Of a stretch of DNA of 5,392 nucleotides, positions 1 through 5,392 are shown in pieces. The notes beneath the pieces are model-generated. The model did not search any database and was not told the DNA's origin. It saw only the letters and a list, made by a program, of their open reading frames with translations. Within the stretch, counting starts at the first letter, position 1. Every line of letters starts with the position of its first letter. This DNA is from Candidatus Limnocylindrales bacterium (GTDB taxonomy: Bacteria; Chloroflexota; Limnocylindria; Limnocylindrales; CSP1-4): contig JARLHH010000115.1 of the NCBI GenBank assembly GCA_031292335.1, positions 1 through 5,392 on the forward strand, given 5' to 3'. The position numbers and the translations under genes were made by a program.

Positions 1-390
1 CTGGCCAGCGGCCAGATCGGGTTCGTCTGTGTTGGCGGCGCGGCGTATGACGGCCAGTCGGGGTTCGCGCGCGTGCCAGGCCCGTGGGTGTGCGGCGCCA
101 GCGCCCTGGTGAGCAGCTTCCGCAAGATCGGCGAGCCGGCCGACTCGTGGAACGCGTCGAGCCCCACCGACGCAGCGATCAGCGAGTCGGTGGGCATGGC
201 ATCCGACGGGAGCTGGACCTGGAGCTACGCAGGCACGTCCGTCTTCCTCGGTGGCAAGGTCAGCGTGCGTGTCAGCCTGGATCCGAAGAGCGGCCGCATC
301 CTCACCGCACGCCGCGTGGACCCGACCGGCACGACGACCTACGCCTTCGACTACAGCCTGGCGTTCCCGGTGCTCGCCGTCCCGCGCTGA
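1..390 (+). CDS. Hypothetical protein, C-terminal part (5' end outside window), possibly exported
   Basis: The frame is open from the first base of the window to a TGA at 388-390, giving the last 129 residues of a longer protein. A GTG at 73 could be a start, but the frame is uninterrupted upstream and reads as similar protein sequence, so a gene running in from the left is more likely. I do not recognise the family. The fragment has two cysteines (fragment residues 10 and 31), many Gly, Ser and Thr residues, and a C-terminal half of alternating beta-type segments containing LDPKSGRI and DPTGTTTYAFDYS. That pattern recalls the beta-sheet lipoproteins of the LolA/LppX type, in which a DP-x-tG turn precedes a strand. 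The similarity is an impression only. The protein is probably extracytoplasmic, but the signal sequence would lie outside the window. It converges on the decarboxylase gene, whose stop codon is 15 bp away. Confidence 0.6.
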   Translation: MASGQIGFVCVGGAAYDGQSGFARVPGPWVCGASALVSSFRKIGEPADSWNASSPTDAAISESVGMASDGSWTWSYAGTSVFLGGKVSVRVSLDPKSGRILTARRVDPTGTTTYAFDYSLAFPVLAVPR

Positions 391-396
391 GCGGGA
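380..396. terminator. Small hairpin between convergent genes, weak terminator candidate
   Basis: A 6-bp inverted repeat (TCCCGC / GCGGGA) with a 5-nt loop spans the TGA stop of the left-hand gene and the start of the 15-bp gap to the convergent decarboxylase stop. There is no T-rich tail on either strand. It could pause transcription from either side, but the stem is short, and in DNA this GC-rich it could arise by chance. Confidence 0.2.
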
Positions 397-405
397 GCCA
401 GCGGA

Positions 406-1949
406 TCAGGGCCCCAGGCGCGCCGCCTCCGCCTGGAGGAGTGCCCAGGCGCGCGCGACGTGGCGTGGCTCGGTCCGCAGGTTGCCGATGGCCACGCGGA
501 TCGTGAACCGGTCGCGGAGCCGCGTGTGCGACAGGAAGACCTCGCCGGTCGCGTTCACCGCCGCCATGAGCCGCTCGTTCGCGGCGTCGAGTCGTGCCCG
601 GACGTCCGGCTCCTCCTCCCGGCCGGTCAGCTTCGCGGGACGCCAGCGCAGGCAGACCGTGGAGAACTGCACGGGCGCCAGCCGCTCGAAGTCCTGGTCC
701 GCGTCCACGTCGGCAGCGAGCTGCTCCGCCAGCCGGCAGTGCGCATCCACCCGTCGCCGCAGGCCGTCCACCCCGAAGTAGCGGATCAGGAACCAGAGCT
801 TGAGCGCCCGCATCCGGCGTCCCAGCTGGGGCTGGTACTCGTTGAAGTCGTGGACCGGTGTCTCGTGATCCAGCGTCCGCAGGTACTCCGGCACCAGGCT
901 GAACGCGGCGCGGAGCGACGGCATCCGCCGGCTCAGGAGAAGCGACGCGTCGAGCGGCGTGAAGAACCATTTGTGGGGGTTCACCACGATCGAGTCGGCG
1001 CGCTCCCAGCCGGCGAACAGCCCGCGCCGCTCCGGAACGAGCGCGGCCGCACCGCCGTAGGCCGCGTCCACGTGGAGCCAGAGGGCCTCCCGGGCGGCGA
1101 TCTCCGCGATCCGCGGGACGGGATCGACCGCCGTGGAGGAGGTGGTCCCGATCGTCGCGACGATGGCGATGGGCGTCCGGCCGGCGGCGCGGTCGGCAGC
1201 CAGCGCCGCCTCCAGCGCGTCCACCCGCATGGCGTAGGCATCGTCCGTCGCGATCCGCCGGCAGGCGCTCCGTCCCAGGCCCAGCGTCATGCAGGCCTTC
1301 TCGATGCTGCTGTGGGCCTCCTCCGACGCGTACACGACCGGGGCGCCGATCTCCGGCCGGCCCGCCAGACCGCGAGCCGCCGCGTCCAGGCCGGCCGCCT
1401 CCCGGGCGGCGGCGATCGCGATGAGCGACGACGTGGAGGCGGTGTCCGTGAGGAGACCGTCGAACGCGTCCGGCAGGCCGAGGGCGCGCCGGAGCCAGCC
1501 GACGACCACCTGCTCGAGCTCTGTGCCGACCGGCGACGTCCGCCACAGCATCGGGTTCTGGCCAAGCGCGGCGGTCACGAACTCGCCGAGGATGCCCGGG
1601 CCGGACGACGTCGTGGCGAAGTAGGCCATGAAGCCCGGGTGCTGCCAGTGGGTGGCGTTGGGCTCGACGAGCCCAGGCACGTCGGCCAGGATGGCGCCGA
1701 TCGGCTCCGGGTCCTCGGGCGGCTCGGCCGGGAGCCGGGCGCGCAGGGCACCGGGCTCCACTCGCGGCAGGATCGCGAAGTCCTCGACCTGCTCCAGGTA
1801 GTCCGCGAGCAGGTCCACCGTGGCGTGCGCCGCGGCCCGGAACTGGCCCGGGCTCATGTCGCCCAGGCCACCGAGCTGGGCGGGATCCAGACCGTCGAGC
1901 CCGGCCGGGTCGAGCCAGGCCGGGAGACGGGCCCGATCGGCTCCCTGCG

Positions 1950-1953
<4 letters not shown>
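406..1953 (-). CDS. PLP-dependent decarboxylase, aromatic-L-amino-acid decarboxylase family (group II)
   Basis: This is a 515-residue cytosolic enzyme predicted to decarboxylate an amino acid, probably aromatic, to its amine. Landmarks run in family order. HPGFMAYF lies near residues 105-112 and SPVGTELE near 140-147. H214 in EEAHSS is the histidine that stacks on PLP. D296 in HVDAAYGG contacts the pyridine nitrogen. K328 in NPHKW is the Schiff-base lysine. Y357 in VPEYLR matches the flexible-loop Tyr332 of mammalian DOPA decarboxylase. LGRRMRALKLWF is near 378-389. Having both H214 and Y357 favours simple decarboxylation over the aldehyde-synthase variants, which alter one of them. The exact substrate cannot be read from sequence. 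The start chosen is the GTG at 1953, which overlaps the pckG TGA as GTGA and implies coupled translation. There is no clear Shine-Dalgarno sequence. An ATG at 1857 (MSPGQF) would give 483 residues, close to the family's usual length, and is a serious alternative. Confidence 0.9.
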
Positions 1954-3812
<1,859 letters not shown>

Positions 3813-3819
3813 CGTCAGT

Positions 3820-3824
3820 CTCCC
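3820..3824 (-). promoter_or_regulatory. Ribosome binding site of pckG
   Basis: On the minus strand GGGAG (continuing as GGGAGAC) sits 7 nt before the ATG at 3812. This supports that start over in-frame alternatives further inside, such as the methionine at residue 18. Confidence 0.75.
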
Positions 3825-3872
3825 AATCCGCGTGCCACCCCGGCGGCCACGTTGGGCCGTCCGAAGCCTCGC

Positions 3873-3898
3873 ACTCTAACGATAGCGAAGTAGGCCAA
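3873..3898 (-). promoter_or_regulatory. Weak candidate promoter for the pckG-decarboxylase operon
   Basis: The least GC-rich stretch upstream of pckG reads, on the minus strand, TTGGCC (3898-3893), 14 nt, then TAGAGT (3878-3873), with TATCGT (3884-3879) as another possible -10. The spacing is shorter than the 17 bp ideal and neither hexamer is strong. The placement, 60-85 nt ahead of the start codon, is reasonable. It is offered only as the best site on this strand. Confidence 0.2.
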
Positions 3899-3937
3899 GT
3901 GCCATCGGTCCATCGGAGGGCCACGTCACAGGCTGCC

Positions 3938-3948
3938 CGGCTCAGCCG
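3938..3948. repeat. Short perfect palindrome in the divergent intergenic region
   Basis: CGGCT-C-AGCCG is an 11-bp palindrome with a one-base centre. It lies just upstream of the candidate -35 of the sortase-like gene. Its form fits an operator half-site pair for a dimeric regulator, but no regulator gene is in view and short GC palindromes are common in such DNA. Confidence 0.3.
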
Positions 3949-3949
3949 A

Positions 3950-3979
3950 TTGGCAGGGTCGCCGGGCCTCGGCTACCCT
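3950..3979 (+). promoter_or_regulatory. Candidate sigma-70-type promoter for the sortase-like gene
   Basis: TTGGCA (3950-3955) and TACCCT (3974-3979) are separated by 18 bp, a fair match to housekeeping promoters of high-GC bacteria. Transcription would begin near 3986, giving a leader of about 105 nt before the ATG at 4092. I see no recognisable riboswitch in that leader. Both hexamers largely fall on the arms of an inverted repeat at 3952-3982, so a protein binding the repeat would block the promoter. Confidence 0.4.
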
Positions 3980-3982
3980 GCC
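3952..3982. repeat. Interrupted inverted repeat overlapping the candidate promoter
   Basis: GGCAGGGT (3952-3959) is exactly complementary to ACCCTGCC (3975-3982). After one mismatched pair, GCCG (3961-3964) pairs with CGGC (3970-3973) around a 5-nt loop. Twelve of 13 possible pairs therefore form. There is no T-run after the stem on the plus strand, so it does not look like a plus-strand terminator. An operator, or a cruciform or RNA hairpin element, is possible. Confidence 0.45.
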
Positions 3983-4077
3983 CGGAGCGCGCGAGACGGG
4001 CGGGCACGGCATACTCTCCCGGCCGGAGGGGCGGGTCCAGGCCTCGCTGGGCATCCAATCGAAACGTACATCGGAGC

Positions 4078-4084
4078 GGAGGAG
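4078..4084 (+). promoter_or_regulatory. Ribosome binding site of the sortase-like gene
   Basis: GGAGGAG, a near-perfect match to the anti-Shine-Dalgarno sequence, ends 7 nt before the ATG at 4092. It fixes the start of the signal-peptide-bearing protein and suggests efficient translation. Confidence 0.85.
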
Positions 4085-4091
4085 ACACGCG

Positions 4092-5003
4092 ATGAGAGAC
4101 CTTCGAAGGCGCGTCCTTCTCCTCTCCGCCCTCGTGGCCGTCGTGGCGGCGGCGATCCCGGCCTCCGCGAGCGCTGCCACGATCCGGCGCACCTGGACGG
4201 CGCCGATCTCCGGCGCCACGGCGGGCGGCGGGACCGCCAGCGGATCCGGCGTGCTCGTTCGCTACTGGGCCGGAACGGGCAGCTTCTCGGCGCAGCTGCA
4301 GGGGCTGCGTCCATCGATGACGTACGCCGTGTCCGTCTACCGGGGCACCTGCTCGAAGCCGACGCTTCTCCTCCGGCTTCCCAACCTGGCGACTGATGCC
4401 AGCGGCACGGGCTCGGTGTCCGGGACGATCACGCTGGCCCGCATGACGCCCGTCTGGAACGCGTCGCAGGGCGGTTCGATCGCCCTGCGCGTCCGGTCGG
4501 GGGCAGACGTGCATTGCGCCACGCTCAGGTATCCGGTCACGACGCGGATTGCCGTGCCGAGCCTGGGCATCGACCTGCCCGTCGTCTACCAGCCCGGCAA
4601 CGCGTTCCCCTGGTGCAACGTGGCGATGTACCTGCCGGGACTCTCCCAGCCGGGCGAGGCCGGCGTCACGTTCCTCTACGCGCACGCCCGGACCGGCATG
4701 TTCCTGCCCCTGCTCACCGCCTCGCTTGTCAACAACGGCGCACGCATGCTGGGGATGAAGGTGTACGTCTGGACGAGCGACGACCACCTGTACACCTACA
4801 GGGTCACCCGCGTCCTGCGCCACCAGTACGTGCTGCCGGACATCTGGTCGCTCATGGGCCAGCAGGTCTGGCTCCAGACGTCCGAGGGACCGTACGGCAC
4901 CTACAACAAGCTGATGGTGGTCGCCCAGCGGGTCTCCGTCACCACGGCGAGCGACGCGGACGCGCACCCGACCGCCCAGCCGATCGTGTGCAGCCGGTAC
5001 TGA
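4092..5003 (+). CDS. Secreted sortase-fold protein with Ser at the catalytic Cys position
   Basis: The product is 303 residues. Residues 1-28 form a classical signal peptide: basic MRDLRRR, a hydrophobic core, then a likely cut after ASA (28). Residues 30-147 form a Gly/Ser/Thr-rich beta domain with C87 and C142, loosely like the SOD-like/CHRD folds (a weak call). Residues 150-283 resemble a class E/F-like sortase domain. IAVPSLGIDLPVV opens it, then SQPGEAGVTFLYAHARTGMF carries H198 as the catalytic histidine. VWLQTSEGPYG holds the usual TLxTC site, and NKLMVVAQ is the last strand. The expected catalytic cysteine is S264 (codon TCC) and the expected arginine is K273. The H198-S264 spacing of 66 matches the 64 between His and Cys in SrtA. 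C175 and C300 are the only other cysteines and could form a second disulfide. No C-terminal membrane segment follows. The gene is monocistronic, with no sortase substrate nearby. Export and fold are well supported; transpeptidase activity is doubtful. Confidence 0.85.
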   Translation: MRDLRRRVLLLSALVAVVAAAIPASASAATIRRTWTAPISGATAGGGTASGSGVLVRYWAGTGSFSAQLQGLRPSMTYAVSVYRGTCSKPTLLLRLPNLATDASGTGSVSGTITLARMTPVWNASQGGSIALRVRSGADVHCATLRYPVTTRIAVPSLGIDLPVVYQPGNAFPWCNVAMYLPGLSQPGEAGVTFLYAHARTGMFLPLLTASLVNNGARMLGMKVYVWTSDDHLYTYRVTRVLRHQYVLPDIWSLMGQQVWLQTSEGPYGTYNKLMVVAQRVSVTTASDADAHPTAQPIVCSRY

Positions 5004-5074
5004 CAGCGGGGGTTCGGCGCGCGGCGGCACAGCCGGCCCGCAGGGACGTCGCGGGGAGATCGGCCCGAATCAAA

Positions 5075-5101
5075 TGACCCCCGGCGGCGTTCCGGGGGCC
5101 A
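5075..5101. terminator. Rho-independent terminator hairpin between sortase-like gene and tRNA-Pro, probably bidirectional
   Basis: CCCCCGG (5078-5084) pairs perfectly with CCGGGGG (5092-5098) around a 7-nt loop. With one A-C mismatch the stem extends by two more pairs to 5075/5101. On the minus strand the stem is followed by TCATTTGATT, a moderately T-rich tail, and it starts 18 nt past the tRNA CCA end, so it should end the tRNA transcript. On the plus strand it lies about 70 nt after the sortase-like stop with a poorer tail (TTCTCGCGTT) and may also end that transcript. Confidence 0.7.
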
Positions 5102-5118
5102 TTCTCGCGTTCAGGCGA

Positions 5119-5195
5119 TGGTCGGGGCGGAGCGATTCGAACGCTCGACCTCCTGAACCCCATTCAGGTGCGCTACCAAGCTGCGCCACGCCCCG
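5119..5195 (-). tRNA. tRNA-Pro, anticodon GGG, CCA end encoded
   Basis: A full cloverleaf folds on the minus strand. The acceptor stem CGGGGCG pairs with CGCCCCG, and the D-stem GCGC with GCGC. The anticodon stem CCTGA pairs with TCAGG around the loop ATGGGGT. The T-stem GAGCG pairs with CGCTC around TTCGAAT. The anticodon is GGG (5161-5159), after the invariant T33 and with G37, so it reads CCC and probably CCU. The C1-G72 pair and A73 discriminator are the known proline identity features of bacteria. CCA is encoded at 5121-5119. The length of 77 nt is normal and there is no intron or mismatch in any stem. Confidence 0.97.
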
Positions 5196-5204
5196 ACGGC
5201 TCGA

Positions 5205-5213
5205 AGAATAGCA
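5205..5213 (-). promoter_or_regulatory. Extended -10 promoter of tRNA-Pro
   Basis: The minus strand reads TGC-TATTCT (5213-5205), a TGn extended -10 followed by a good -10 hexamer, ending 9 nt before the first base of the tRNA. No convincing -35 hexamer lies 16-18 bp upstream, which is common for TGn promoters. Transcription would begin within a few bases of the mature 5' end. It is the most AT-rich patch in this end of the window. Confidence 0.6.
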
Positions 5214-5285
5214 GACGCCCGGACACGCACGGCGTCCACGTCTCGTCGGCGTCCTGGCGGCCGTCGGACGTGCCGCTGGCCCTGC

Positions 5286-5392
5286 TCAGCCGGCGCGGCG
5301 CTTCCCCGGACGTGCGGTGGCGCGTGCCTTCGGCGGCGAGCCTTCGGCCTGGCGGGCCGAGGCCACCGCGGCCCGTGCCCTGGCGGCCGGCC
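5286..5392 (-). CDS. Possible C-terminal end of an unidentified protein (5' part outside window)
   Basis: One minus-strand frame is open from the window edge to a TGA at 5288-5286 and encodes 34 residues that finish in a basic, Ala/Lys/Arg/Pro-rich tail (KARATARPGKRRAG). Such tails end many nucleic-acid-binding or ribosome-associated proteins, but the fragment is too short to assign. The third-position GC preference suits coding, but the opposite strand offers an equally biased open frame over the same bases, so the call is uncertain. The 90 bases between this stop and the tRNA hold the tRNA promoter and nothing else I can identify. Confidence 0.3.
   Translation of the reverse strand, partial: PAARARAAVASARQAEGSPPKARATARPGKRRAG

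Noticed and set aside
302..1546. Minus-strand 414-residue open frame inside the decarboxylase gene.
   Set aside because: It is a frame-shifted shadow of the PLP enzyme, full of Arg, Gly and Pro, and lacks any start context.
3986..4077. Possible riboswitch or attenuator in the leader of the sortase-like gene.
   Set aside because: I found no recognisable riboswitch core, leader peptide or terminator/antiterminator pair in it. It appears to be an ordinary G-rich leader.
3942..5030. Minus-strand 362-residue open frame opposite the sortase-like gene.
   Set aside because: The plus-strand gene has a near-perfect ribosome site, signal peptide and fold motifs. The antisense product has none.
5289..5392. 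Plus-strand open frame at the right edge as the start of a new gene.
   Set aside because: It has possible GTG starts and good codon bias but no convincing ribosome binding site. The minus-strand reading, with a stop and a basic tail, is slightly more plausible; neither is secure.

Overview
The window is very GC-rich, and its coding frames strongly prefer G or C at third codon positions. It contains a GTP-dependent PEP carboxykinase, a secreted sortase-fold protein and a tRNA-Pro with an encoded CCA end. This combination suits a high-GC bacterium such as a member of Chloroflexota or Actinomycetota. No marker gene here settles the phylum, so this placement is an inference.

Layout from left to right. 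Positions 1-390 (+) hold the 3' end of an unrecognised gene, probably for an exported beta-rich protein. It converges, across only 15 bp, on a two-gene minus-strand operon. The promoter-proximal gene of that operon is pckG (3812-1950), which encodes a complete PEP carockykinase-family enzyme, PEP carboxykinase (GTP). The second gene (1953-406) encodes a PLP-dependent decarboxylase of the aromatic-L-amino-acid decarboxylase family. Its GTG start overlaps the pckG TGA stop (GTGA), so the two are probably co-transcribed and translationally coupled. Positions 3813-4091 form a divergent intergenic region with candidate promoters on both strands and a notable dyad element. Positions 4092-5003 (+) encode a secreted protein with an N-terminal beta domain and a C-terminal sortase-like domain. 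A GC-rich hairpin (about 5075-5101) separates this gene from a minus-strand tRNA-Pro(GGG) gene at 5195-5119, which has an extended -10 promoter directly in front of it. The last ~100 bases may hold the C-terminal end of another minus-strand gene.

How the parts work together: pckG makes phosphoenolpyruvate from oxaloacetate and GTP (gluconeogenesis or anaplerosis). The decarboxylase keeps every catalytic residue that can be checked and should release CO2 from an amino acid, probably an aromatic one. The sequence does not show why these two share an operon. The sortase-like gene is a separate transcription unit with no pilin or LPXTG substrate gene in view.

Most of the window is ordinary core metabolism. 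The most unusual item is the sortase-like protein. Its fold motifs and histidine are present, but the catalytic cysteine position reads serine and the catalytic arginine position reads lysine. It therefore may not be a classical transpeptidase. I saw no CRISPR array, insertion sequence, riboswitch or phage feature.
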